Origin: Argyresthia goedartella
Taxonomy: Eukaryota; Arthropoda; Insecta; Lepidoptera; Argyresthiidae
Assembly: GCA_949825045.1 (NCBI GenBank)
Contig: OX463829.1
Coordinates: 3,410,001 to 3,474,000, forward strand
Length of the DNA stretch: 64,000 nt
Direction: 5' to 3'
The notes under the pieces were generated by a model that saw only the letters and a list, made by a program, of their open reading frames with translations, made no database searches and was not told where the DNA came from. Below, piece after piece: positions 34,986-46,193 of this stretch (its first letter is position 1; every line of letters begins with the position of its first letter). The translations under genes were made by a program, and so were the position numbers.

Positions 34986-36374
34986 ACAACATTGAGTAAG
35001 AATTTGAGATCGACACAGGAAGTCGTATTTCGGCGATTAGTATTTTTGCGTAGTTATGCGGGTTCACGAATTGAGTCTCTGGGCTATGTAACAGTAAATA
35101 TTAATCTAGGAGATGTTAAGGTCAGGGGTTTATCATTATACGTCATTAAGCAATGTGGACGTCCTCTAATAGGACGCGATTGGATAAAGGCCATGAAGGT
35201 AAAGCAAATAAACCTACATGAAATCACAGACGACCAATTTGTGAACCAATTGTTTGTAGAATATCCTGAAGTGTTTTCGGACAAGTTAGGAACTTGTAAA
35301 AAGACCATTCAATTACAGCTCACAGATGAGACCGCAGTGTATGTGCGCGCACGGCCCGTGCCGATAGCGTTGAAGGCTAGGGTGGAACGGGAACTTACAT
35401 GTTTAGAGAAGGATGGCACTATTTAGCGGGTGGACCATTCTGATTATGGGACCCCAATTGTACCCGTCGTCAAAGAGAACGGAGATGTCCGTATTTGTGG
35501 CGAATATAAAATTACAATTAATCCTAAACTAAAACGGGATTATTATCCTTTGCCTCGTATGGACGAGTTATTCGCTAATCTCAGTGGGGGGGGAAAATAC
35601 ACAAAACTAGATTTAAAACACGCGTATGAACAATGTTTCTTAACCGAGGACTCTCAGGTAAGTACTGCTATAACTACACATTTAGGGACGTACGCGTATC
35701 GGCGAACGCCCTACGGTCTGTCTTGTATACCAGAAAAAATTCAAAAGATTATGGAGGAGACTTTACGGGGCATCACTGGCACAGTGGTGTTTTTGGACGA
35801 CTTATGTATTATAGGGGCAAATTCGAAACAACACTTAATTAATCTGAGAGATGTACTCGATAGGTTGCGTACTATGGGTTAAACAGTAAAGCTTAGTAAG
35901 AGTTCATTTTTACAAGATAGTGTGAAGTATTTAGGCTTTATTATAGATAAGAACGGTTTGCGTCCAGATCCCACAAAATTAGAGGCCATTTCCAGTGCTC
36001 CCAGACCAAAAGATGTGACACAACTCAAAAGTTTTTTAGGCATGTTGAACTATTACGGAAAGTTTATAAAGAATTTAAGTACTTTGTTACATCCTCTTCA
36101 TGAACTTTTAAAGAAAGATGTCAACTGGAAATGGGACTCAAAATGTGAAAGCGAAACAAGCGCTTTTGAGCGTCCGCGTTCTAGCGCACTATGAGGAGGG
36201 GCGGCCGCTCGTGCTGGCGGTAGACAGCAGCGCGTAAGGGCTCGGCGCCGTACTCGCGCACCGCTACCCCGACGGCGCCGAGCACCCGGTCAGCTGTGTC
36301 TCGCGCACGCTCAACGCGGCCGAGTCTAATTACAGCCAGCTAGATAAAGAAGCACTCGCAATATTTTTTGGGAT
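34986..36374 (+). pseudogene. Ty3/gypsy pol remnant: protease end, reverse transcriptase, RNase H start
   Basis: Protease C-terminus with CGRPLIGRDW at about 35155-35190. Reverse transcriptase with RDYYPLPRMDEL, TKLDLKHAYEQ (first Asp) and FLDDLCIIG (catalytic DD) to 35879. Connection region with KYLGFIIDKNGLRPDP and FLGMLNYYGKFI to about 36150. RNase H start AVDSSA and LDKEALAIFFG near 36215-36370. Stops at 35424 (TAG), 35880 (TAA) and about 36225 (TAA in place of the usual Tyr codon), plus a frame slip near 36170, disable it. Codon use from 36180 to 36350 is very GC-rich. RNase H is cut at 36374 where an LTR-like unit begins; integrase is absent. Confidence 0.85.
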
Positions 36375-37013
36375 TGTAACGTACTACCTCCTTGACCATA
36401 TTGGCTACTGGCGGATTAGCCAGTTAAAAACTAAAACTATAAAAATTCGGAAATTCGGGTCTGGAATCTCGTCTGGCAGCTGATGGTTTTTTTTGAGGCA
36501 GACATTGTTTGAGCTCTGTAACGTGAGGTTGTATCTTCTGCATCAATAATTTTTAAGTCACACCTTTAGTTGCGGCGATGGGCTAGTACTGTAATGGAGC
36601 TGAATGTTTAGTTGCTGTAAAGTGTATGTAGTTGATAATTATGAAACTTCCCTACTATCCCCAATCCATAGGGTTCCACGCTGAGGAGTAATATCCTCCT
36701 GGCGCTAACGGAGCTCTGAATCGGTTCCACGCTGAGGAGTAATATCCTCCTGGCGCTAACGGAGCTCTGAATCGGTTCCACGCCGAGGAATAATATCCTC
36801 CTGGCGCTAACCGCATAATCACTTGTTGACGTCTGGAGAAGTGGACCAGTCGGATTGAGTCTACCAAGGAGCTGAAATCTACAAATTCCCGGCGAGTCCC
36901 TATCCAGCGTTTCAACTATATCACCAATATTCGACTCACGACCCTATGATTAATAAATGTATCTTGAGCCTGCCAATAATCTCTTTTGGTCAGGATAGAG
37001 TCTCACTGTTTCA
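36375..37013 (+). repeat. LTR-like unit A (639 bp, intron-less form)
   Basis: Begins TGTAACG and ends TTTCA, the TG to CA termini of LTRs. TATAAAAA at 36438-36445 and AATAAA at 36952-36957 are placed as expected for U3/R. It is followed by tggcgcccggattaaggg at 37015, a candidate primer-binding site whose last bases match tRNAs ending GGGCGCCA. Relative to units B and C it lacks exactly the 216-bp GT-AG block, and it carries two extra 51-bp repeats (102 bp) and 5 further bases, which accounts fully for 639 against 748 bp. Confidence 0.75.
36672..36812 (+). repeat. 51-bp tandem repeat inside LTR unit A
   Basis: Units start ggttccacgctgaggagtaa at 36672 and 36723, with a third partial, slightly diverged unit at 36774 that merges into the common sequence. 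Units B and C have only one. Confidence 0.9.
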
Positions 37014-38242
37014 ATGGCGCCCGGATTAAGGGAATATTGGTGATAGAGTTTTATGTCTGGTCAGAGTAGTTAGGCCATAAGAGCGCCGTAGAACGCTAGA
37101 TTTCTTTCGTAGCTTGTATATTTTGTTGTGTTTATTTTTGTCTGACAGGAGTATATTTGATCGTTTATCTGGGTACCTACCTCATTTCTACATTATTTAT
37201 GGTCGCAGTCTGACGGCCGTTATCATATTATAATTGTTGATAAATATTTTCCTCCAAATTCTCAGTACGATAAATAAATTAATAAATTGTGAAGATTTTA
37301 GTAGGGAAACTTTTCGGACTATTAAATAATAAATAAGGTTAGTGTTTAACGGCCGATTTCTCGTACATTTAATCTGTTGTTGATCTTGTGAGCGTTATTC
37401 TATTTATTTTATTCTAAATAATAACATTGCTATTTCTAATCTTTAAGGGACGGTCTGTTTGTTAGTTTTTAACTAAATACTAACTCTTTAGCGCTTGTAC
37501 TTGTGCCGAGCGATCTGTGTCTGTCTGAGAGCACCTTCTGTCTGAAGATAGGCTGCGACAGCGTTCTGTCTTATTCAATAGTAGTTAACGATTCCTTTAT
37601 GTATGTAATAAGTATTTTGACCCTTGTATTCTAAAAACCATCTATATCTACAGCTATGTAAAAGTTCTTTATTGTGTAACGTTACTCTGCAATGTCTGTT
37701 ACTTTAGCTTATGGCCTCTTGAACTATAATTCTCTACTTTTTTACTCTTTGTTGTAGAATAGATATTCTACTCTATTATTATTTTCTGTACCCACTAACG
37801 GTGCAGGAAGTCTTGAACACTTGAGGGAGCTGCCCCTCATGGTGTTATTCTGCGTTACGATAGTAGCTAAGCTATCGGGGCGTTTATGTACTAAGGTTCT
37901 TATTTTAGTTCAAGGGATCTTGCTTATTTTTTAACTACTGACAGTTAGTCTGGGTGTGCATTTGGCTATAATAATGGCACCCTGTGTGTAAGGCTGTGTT
38001 TACACCATGTTAGTGTGAACTCTTGTATGAACTTAGTATGAATTCTGATGTCTGATTGTTGGTACGAATGTGTGATGTTTGTATGTAGTTGAGCTAGACT
38101 GTTAGTTATATATTTCTCTGACATTGTAGATGGCGAGCTTTAGAGAATTTTATCTTAAGTAGTTAATTTGGTAAGTTAGTTTAGTTTAGTTAGTATCTTA
38201 GAGGATTTTATCAGGTAAAATCCTACCCAAACAAGACGGGTA
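37014..38242 (+). repeat. Leader-like segment between LTR units A and B
   Basis: 1229 bp with no ORF of note, starting with the candidate primer-binding site and ending in aaacaagacgggta, a weak purine-rich tract just before the next TGTAACG. The same segment recurs at 38991-40219 and, truncated, at 40968-41613. It looks like the untranslated leader joined to the 3' end of an internal region, with the coding part deleted. Confidence 0.65.
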
Positions 38243-38990
38243 TGTAACGTACTACCTCCTTGACCATATTGGCTACTGGCGGATTAGCCAGTTAAAAACT
38301 AAAACTATAAAAATTCGGAAATTCGGGTCTGGAATCTCGTCTGGCAGCTGATTGTTTTTTTTGAGGCAGACATTGTTTGAGCTCTGTAACGTGAGGTTGT
38401 ATCTTCTGCATCAATAATTTTTAAGTCACACCTTTAGTTGCGGCGATGGGCTAGTACTGTAATGGAGCTGAATGTTTAGTTGCTGTAAAGTGCAGTAGTT
38501 GATTTGAAACTTCCCTACTATCCCCAATCCATGGGTAAGCATTGGTTCGTAGTTAGTCTTTCTTATTTTCGTGTATTTTATACTCTCTATGTATTTCCCT
38601 TTTCTATACAGTGTCTATTGGACTGCGGCACTCTTAGATCCTAATTACCCTAGGGCCCTCGTCGGAAGTCTCCGTGTGGGGAGCCGTCGCCTGATAGCTG
38701 GGCGCTGTAGCGCTTTTGTATTCCTATCATTCACACTGGTCTCTTTCCAGGGTTCCACGCCGAGGAGTAATATCCTTCTGGCACTAACCGCATAATCACT
38801 TGTTGACGTCTAGAGAAGTGGACCAGTTGGATTGAGTCTACCAAGGAGCTGAAATCTACAAATTCCCGGCGAGTCCCTATCCAGCGTTTCAACTATATCA
38901 CCAATATTCGACTCACGACCCTGTGATTAATAAACGTATCTTGAGCCTGCCAACAATCTATTTTGGTCAGGTTAGAGTCTCACTGTTTCA
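38243..38990 (+). repeat. LTR-like unit B (748 bp, with intron-like block)
   Basis: Same ends and signals as unit A. It contains a 216-bp block 38535-38750 that begins GTAAGC and ends with a pyrimidine tract and CAG. Removing it gives the sequence of unit A at that point with one base difference. Confidence 0.75.
38535..38750 (+). other. Candidate spliceosomal intron inside LTR unit B
   Basis: The donor ccatgg then gtaagc and the acceptor tctctttccag then ggttcc are both strong. Unit A shows the same flanks joined as ccatag then ggttcc. An identical block lies in unit C at 40512-40727. Confidence 0.6.
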
Positions 38991-40219
38991 ATGGCGCCCG
39001 GATTAAGGGAATATTGGTGATAGAGTTTTATGTCTGGTCAGAGTAGTTAGGCCATAAGAGCGCCGTAGAACGCTAGATTTCTTTCGTAGCTTGTATATTT
39101 TGTTGTGTTTATTTTTGTCTGACAGGAGTATATTTGACCGTTTATCTGGGTACCTACCTCATTTCTACATTATTTATGGTCGCAGTCTGACGGCCGTTAT
39201 CATATTATAATTGTTGATAAATATTTTCCTCCAAATTCTCAGTACGATAAATAAATTAATAAATTGTGAAGATTTTAGTAGGGAAACTTTTCGGACTATT
39301 AAATAATAAATAAGGTTAGTGTTTAACGGCCGATTTCTCGTACATTTAATCTGTTGTTGATCTTGTGAGCGTTATTCTATTTATTTTATTCTAAATAATA
39401 ACATTGCTATTTCTAATCTTTAAGGGACGGTCTGTTTGTTAGTTTTTAACTAAATACTAACTCTTTAGCGCTTGTACTTGTGCCGAGCGATCTGTGTCTG
39501 TCTGAGAGCACCTTCTGTCTGAAGATAGGCTGCGACAGCGTTCTGTCTTATTCAATAGTAGTTAACGATTCCTTTATGTATGTAATAAGTATTTTGACCC
39601 TTGTATTCTAAAAACCATCTATATCTACAGCTATGTAAAAGTTCTTTATTGTGTAACGTTACTCTGCAATGTCTGTTACTTTAGCTTATGGCCTCTTGAA
39701 CTATAATTCTCTACTTTTTTACTCTTTGTTGTAGAATAGATATTCTACTCTATTATTATTTTCTGTACCCACTAACGGTGCAGGAAGTCTTGAACACTTG
39801 AGGGAGCTGCCCCTCATGGTGTTATTCTGCGTTACGATAGTAGCTAAGCTATCGGGGCGTTTATGTACTAAGGTTCTTATTTTAGTTCAAGGGATCTTGC
39901 TTATTTTTCAACTACTGACAGTTAGTCTGGGTGTGCATTTGGCTATAATAATGGCACCCTGTGTGTAAGGCTGTGTTTACACCATGTTAGTGTGAACTCT
40001 TGTATGAACTTAGTATGAATTCTGATGTCTGATTGTTGGTACGAATGTGTGATGTTTGTATGTAGTTGAGCTAGACTGTTAGTTATATATTTCTCTGACA
40101 TTGTAGATGGCGAGCTTTAGAGAATTTTATCTTAAGTAGTTAATTTGGTAAGTTAGTTTAGTTTAGTTAGTATCTTAGAGGATTTTATCAGGTAAAATCC
40201 TACCCAAACAAGACGGGTA
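38991..40219 (+). repeat. Leader-like segment between LTR units B and C
   Basis: Nearly identical to 37014-38242, same length, no coding capacity. Confidence 0.7.
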
Positions 40220-40967
40220 TGTAACGTACTAACTCCTTGACCATATTGGCTACTGGCGGATTAGCCAGTTAAAAACTAAAACTATAAAAATTCGGAAATT
40301 CGGGTCTGGAATCTCGTCTGGCAGCTGATTGTTTTTTTTGAGGCAGACATTGTTTGAGCTCTGTAACGTGAGGTTGTATCTTCTGCATCAATAATTTTTA
40401 AGTCACACCTTTAGTTGCGGCGATGGGCTAGTACTGTAATGGAGCTGAATGTTTAGTTGCTGTAAAGTGCAGTAGTTGATTTGAAACTTCCCTACTATCC
40501 CCAATCCATGGGTAAGCATTGGTTCGTAGTTAGTCTTTCTTATTTTCGTGTATTTTATACTCTCTATGTATTTCCCTTTTCTATACAGTGTCTATTGGAC
40601 TGCGGCACTCTTAGATCCTAATTACCCTAGGGCCCTCGTCGGAAGTCTCCGTGTGGGGAGCCGTCGCCTGATAGCTGGGCGCTGTAGCGCTTTTGTATTC
40701 CTATCATTCACACTGGTCTCTTTCCAGGGTTCCACGCCGAGGAGTAATATCCTTCTGGCACTAACCGCATAATCACTTGTTGACGTCTAGAGAAGTGGAC
40801 CAGTTGGATTGAGTCTACCAAGGAGCTGAAATCTACAAATTCCCGGCGAGTCCCTATCCAGCGTTTCAACTATATCACCAATATTCGACTCACGACCCTG
40901 TGATTAATAAACGTATCTTGAGCCTGCCAACAATCTATTTTGGTCAGGTTAGAGTCTCACTGTTTCA
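40220..40967 (+). repeat. LTR-like unit C (748 bp, with intron-like block)
   Basis: Almost identical to unit B (for example gtactaactcc in place of gtactacctcc at the start). TATA at about 40283; the intron-like block is at 40512-40727. Confidence 0.75.
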
Positions 40968-41613
40968 ATGGCGCCCGGATTAAGGGAATATTGGTGATAG
41001 AGTTTTATGTCTGGTCAGAGTAGTTAGGCCATAAGAGCGCCGTAGAACGCTAGATTTCTTTCGTAGCTTGTATATTTTGTTGTGTTTATTTTTGTCTGAC
41101 AGGAGTATATTTGATCGTTTATCTGGGTACCTACCTCATTTCTACATTATTTATGGTCGCAGTCTGACGGCCGTTATCATATTATAATTGTTGATAAATA
41201 TTTTCCTCCAAATTCTCAGTACGATAAATAAATTAATAAATTGTGAAGATTTTAGTAGGGAAACTTTTCGGACTATTAAATAATAAATAAGGTTAGTGTT
41301 TAACGGCCGATTTCTCGTACATTTAATCTGTTGTTGATCTTGTGAGCGTTATTCTATTTATTTTATTCTAAATAATAACATTGCTATTTCTAATCTTTAA
41401 GGGACGGTCTGTTTGTTAGTTTTTAACTAAATACTAACTCTTTAGCGCTTGTACTTGTGCCGAGCGATCTGTGTCTGTCTGAGAGCACCTTCTGTCTGAA
41501 GATAGGCTGCGACAGCGTTCTGTCTTATTCAATAGTAGTTAACGATTCCTTTATGTATGTAATAAGTATTTTGACCCTTGTATTCTAAAAACCATCTATA
41601 TCTACAGCTATGT
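40968..41613 (+). repeat. Truncated leader-like segment after LTR unit C
   Basis: Matches the first 646 bases of the leader and stops abruptly after ctacagctatgt, where unrelated sequence begins. Confidence 0.75.
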
Positions 41614-42285
41614 TATTGAACTATGCACTCAGGCTAACGAAACTCTGCTCATTGAAAATGGAAGTGGATAGAAATTAAGTAACTTATTGACAGAAATAAA
41701 ATGCCAAATATGATAAAAAAAACTTAATATTATTCATTATAATTCGGATAAGCAATTTATTAATCGTTGACAAATAACTCAGCCCAAAACTGAATACCTG
41801 CAATTAAAGATCTAGTTTTCACCGATAAACAAATAAAACAAAATGGCCATACCAATAATTTCTTGCATGGCTACTTTACATTCTTTTCATTCTTAAAAAC
41901 GGTATGTTTCATTATGCATTGTTAATGCGGCAATAGAAATAGTCCGTCTGTGAAAATTTCAGCTCTCTACCTATTTTGGTTGATCCGGTAGAGCCCGGTG
42001 ACAGATGGACGGAAGGACAGCGGAGGCTTAGTGATAGGGTCCCGTTTAGCATCCCTCGGGTAAAGAACCCCAAAAAGAAGAGTTACATGAAAAGAGATTA
42101 AAAAGGCGAGCTTATCTTTAATAAGGTAGGTTAAGATGGGAAAGGTTTTTTGCTGAATAGGGGTATAGACCTATGAGAACGCCAATATAACGAAATTAAC
42201 TAGTATAAATAGATAAAATATATATATTAATAGATATAATTAATAATAAAATGATATTATTAAAAATATTCTGGGCACAAGTGCT
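41614..42285. other. Unassigned DNA containing an R2 repeat copy (41940-42062)
   Basis: No gene recognised. The R2 copy includes gacagatggacggaagga and gggtcccgtttagcatccct. Confidence 0.6.
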
Positions 42286-42450
42286 TTCGAAATTTGAATG
42301 TCATAATGTGTAGAAAAATTACACATTATGGTCATAATGTGTAATTTTTCAGATAAGAAATGAGTTTTTACCAAGAAGCTCAACATTATGCTGATCGTAA
42401 CGTGCGGTTTTTGTACGCAGTAAAGAGGGTTTATGATACGTGTGTAGATA
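42286..42450 (-). mobile_element. Partial MITE, reversed relative to the 9270 copy
   Basis: The inverted terminal repeat atgatacgtgtgtagata is intact at 42433-42450; the reverse complement of the first half of the 9270-9628 element follows, ending inside ttcgaaatttgaatgtcata. The other end is missing. Confidence 0.7.
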
Positions 42451-42681
42451 TGTCGCCACGGCATTACAGACACAAATTATAGATGGTCAAATTACCATAA
42501 AATGTATACTTTCAGAGATATTGCGACTTAAAGTTATATATTTTTTAATTGTTTAACCTGCAATTCCAGGCTATTTTAATTACATTTTGCTGTTAGCGTG
42601 TGATACTTTCCTTAAGCTTCGACAGAAAAATAACGATAAAATACAAGAACTTAACAAAACAAGTAACGCGAACAAATTGAG

Positions 42682-42846
42682 AATTACACATCAAGCTTCG
42701 TTCTTCGATATTAGCATAGGTACACATGTAGTTTCACTCAAGGCTAGCCATTTCACGCACTATATTTGGAGAAAAATATAAAGGTTCTAACGTAAGGTAG
42801 ACCAAAAAATTCACAGCTCGCCCTTCCCTTGCCATTTGCTTTCATT
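42682..42846. repeat. DIRS left inverted terminal repeat
   Basis: Starts aattacacatcaagcttcg; from gatattagcataggtacac onward it is the reverse complement of 47483-47620. Confidence 0.9.
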
Positions 42847-42922
42847 CATTCACGTTTAAGTGCTTCGCTGTTTCGCGCGCTCGGTATTTTTCTATTGTTG
42901 ATTAAATAAAAATACCAATAAA

Positions 42923-44512
42923 ATGCCGAAAAGGAAAAGTGACAGTGATGACTACGACTATTTAGTGAAGAAACTTAAAAAATTAGAAAGAAAAGTGAAA
43001 CATCGACGTCGCCGTAGACATTCTTCGAGGTCGGATGACGAAAATTATTCGCCTCATAACCGACTAGGTGAGTCATTCAACAAATAACACTTGTTGCTTG
43101 AACCTAAGGAACAGATTTGACTGTTTTTTCTTATCATTGTACATAACGGTGTTTTATCTGAACAAAACGATTGGAAAATCGGACTGTCCACCTAGGGGCT
43201 TTCCACTTCCTAATAAAATACATGCTGACCGGGTCTACCGTTTGGGTATTTCCATAGCAATGTATATGTAGACAGAAAAAATGTAAAACTGTCTCATTGA
43301 AAAAACTGGGTTTGCGTGTTTCTCGCTTTGGAGTCTCACATACCACCCACATTTGAGCAAAATACGTATTTTGCCTGCAGAGAGCGTCTCCATCGCCGTC
43401 AGGGACGAAGATGCTGACTTACCTCGTTGCTCATACTGGAATATCCCTCCAGACTCGGAGTCTGCTGAAAATAGCAATGATGCCGCACATAGCACTGATG
43501 TGGTACCTACCGATCTGCCTCGTACCACTATTACCATGACTTCCACCGCCGCCGCCGCCGCCGCTACCAACGCTGTCACCGCCGTCGATTCTGCCACCAC
43601 CGCCACTACTGCAGCTGCTGTTATGCCGCCGCCCTCTTCAGCTGATGTACTCCACGGGATGTCACTGGATGAACCAATACCCGAACTGGACCCAGAATTA
43701 TTGCAAATATTAGGCGAAGACCCTACTCTTACCCAAGAGTACAGTTCTGAGTAGAGTACATCCAAAAGGATCTAGCTATCAGACTGAACTATATTGTCAC
43801 AACCGGTCTTTCTAAAGAAAACCGCAAGGAACTGAAGGATAAATATCTTATCCCTGCAAACTGCAGACTTTTGAAAGCGCCAGTTTTGAATCCTGAAATT
43901 CGCGCCTCCTTGATTGAAGGCCAAGTAAAACGGGACAAGGGCATTGAACTCAAACAATCTATGACTTCATGCGCTCTATCGTCGCTCAGTGCTGCAATCA
44001 CGCTGCTTCTGGCGTCAAACCAAAAGGACCCTGAGATGTTAAAACTATTAATGGACACCGTCCGTATCCTAGCATATTTACATCACTCTGACTCGATCCT
44101 CAGAAGATTCTTCATACTTTCAACAGTAAAAAAGGACTTAAAAGATCAGCTAGAAAAAACCAAAATAGATGAAACACTATTTGCTAATCTCACTGAGACC
44201 TTAAAGACAGCAAAAAACATATCTAAATCAGGAGCAGACTTGAGATTGGACTCAAATATCAGGCAGACTCAAACTTCATCAAGAGTCCCTAGCAGGCCTT
44301 TAAACTACAGAGGGCCTCCTGCGAGCCGCAGGCCTCAGACGATGGCGAGCGGGGCGGGGGGCGCGAGGTATGCGCGAGCGGCGCCCCCCCCGCCCGCGCC
44401 GGTTGCTCCAGCGCAGAGGCAGCCGCAGCCGCAGACTCAGACGACGACGCAGAGGCACCCTGCCGCCTACAGGACATTCGCACGTCAGCCACAACAACGC
44501 TACAGGCGTTAG
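42923..44512 (+). pseudogene. DIRS gag-like ORF, two exons, one frameshift
   Basis: Exon 1 (42923-43067) starts MPKRKSDSDDYDY and is very basic, with an RRRRRHSSR run like a nuclear-localisation or nucleic-acid-binding signal. The intron 43068-43380 has GTGAGT and a CAG acceptor and joins in phase to exon 2 at 43381. Exon 2 reads to a stop at 43754 through Thr/Ala-rich low complexity; coding then continues in another frame (about 43756-44512) with IVTTGLSKENRKELKDKYLI and a Pro/Gln/Arg-rich tail ending RQPQQRYRR. A one-base slip near 43745-43752 separates the halves. It would package element RNA. GC content of the tail (44330-44470) is far above its surroundings. Confidence 0.75.
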
Positions 44513-44562
44513 ATACGGTAAAACCTGCAGGCAGACTTTCTCATTTTCATAAACAATGGACT

Positions 44563-46193
44563 TTGCTTACCAATAACCCAGTCATACTATCCTGGATTAC
44601 AGGTTATGAAATTGTATTGTCTAGTTCGGTTACTCAATTTACTATTCCAGTAGAACCAACGTATTCGCAGTTTGAATGCAATGCTTATAAAGAATGCATA
44701 AAAAACCTTCTCACCATTGGGGCTATCTCACCTTGTGAACATTGTGAAGGGCAATACATTTCAACCACCTTTCTTATCCCGAAACCTGACGGTCAACAAC
44801 GATTTATATTAAATCTTAAACAACTTAATAAACACATAACGACGCAGCATTTTAAACTTGAAGACTTGCGAACGTCTTTGAAACTTATATCACAAGATTG
44901 CTACATGGCGACTATAGATTTAAAGGATGCATATTTCTTGGTAAACATTCATCAAAATTCTCGAAAGTATTTGCGTTTTTACTGGTCTGGCCAATTATAT
45001 CAATTTAATGTATTACCTTTTGGTTTAAATACTGCGCCGTTTTTTTTTACAAAAATACTTAAACCAGTTGCTAAACTTCTCCGTTCCATGGGATACTTAT
45101 CTACATTTTATTTAGATGACATACATTTGGTAGGTCACTCTTATAAAGAGTGTTTAGATAACATGAAACATACAAAATGTCTATTACAATCTCTTGGGTT
45201 TATTATAAATACGGTAAAGAGCGATGTAAATATCTAAACCTAAAAGACGACGAAAACTACGATAAATTTATGACGATACCTAAATCTTTAAACCCCACAT
45301 TTAACTGGTGGTTAGATAATATTGATAATGCTGTATGCAAAATAAAAAGTGATGAATATGCCATTGAGATATACACTGATGCCTCAACAACGGGATGGGG
45401 GGCCGCGTGTGGGGGCAATACGGCCAATGGTCCTTGGGATGAGCACGAACGATCCCTACATATTAATTACCTTGAGATATTGGCAGCATTCCTAGGTCTT
45501 AAAGTATTTGCTCAAAACTTGTATAGCTGCCAGATATTATTGCGTGTTGATAACACAACCGCAATATCTTATATCAATAGAATGGGCGGAGTGCAGTTCC
45601 CGCACTTGACTTATATTACAAAACAGCTTTGGCAGTGGTGTGAAACCCATCGCACTACTGTTTGTGTCGATTACATTAAATCATCTGATAATATAGTCGC
45701 AGATGCGGAATCCAGAAAGTCACACCCCGACATTGAGTGGGAAATTTCCAATCAGGCCTTTAACACAATAACAAATCACTTTGGTATTCCTAGTATTGAT
45801 CTCTTTGCTAGTCGAATCAATCATAAATGTAATAAATATGTTTCATGGCATAGAGATCCAGATGCATATGCAATCAATGCTTTTACGCTGCCGTGGACCA
45901 ACTTATTTTTTTATGCATTCCCTCCATTATCAGTTATCTTAAAAACTTTACGCAAAATAATTAATGACCGAGCAACAGGCATTGTTGTTGTACCAAAACG
46001 GCCAACACAGCCTTGGTACCCACTTTTTAAAAGCCTTCTCACGTCAAAACCCTTAGCTATACATTCAAGGGATGATCTTATTATTTCTCATTGTAGCGAT
46101 CGGGCACTACACCGGCGGATTACCCTGGTTGTCGGGCTGTTGTCCGGACAGCGCTCTTACGAAAAGGAGTCCCATCATCCGCTATCCCAATAA
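44563..46193 (+). pseudogene. DIRS reverse transcriptase and RNase H, internally deleted
   Basis: 44563-45237 holds the reverse transcriptase: FLIPKPDGQQRFILNLKQLN, MATIDLKDAYF (Asp), VLPFGLNTAPFFFTKI and the catalytic FYLDDIHL. It runs into a stop at 45237. In another frame 45200-46193 gives CKYL, then after an evident deletion of roughly 80 codons the RNase H: IYTDASTTGWGAA, LEILAAFLGL and VDNTTAISYINRMGG, followed by the DIRS-specific region IDLFASRINHKCNKYVSWHR. The deletion and shift make the polyprotein non-functional. Confidence 0.85.

Noticed and set aside
36655..36915. Minus-strand ORF with a repeating APGGYYSSAWNRFR peptide
   Set aside because: Created by the 51-bp DNA repeat in LTR unit A (51 is a multiple of 3), on the non-transcribed strand.
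38571..38795. 74-codon ORF repeated at 40548-40772
   Set aside because: Falls mostly inside the intron-like block of the LTR; repetition follows from the array.
44289..44552. Arg/Ala-rich ORFs on both strands
   Set aside because: Shadow frames of the GC-rich gag tail.
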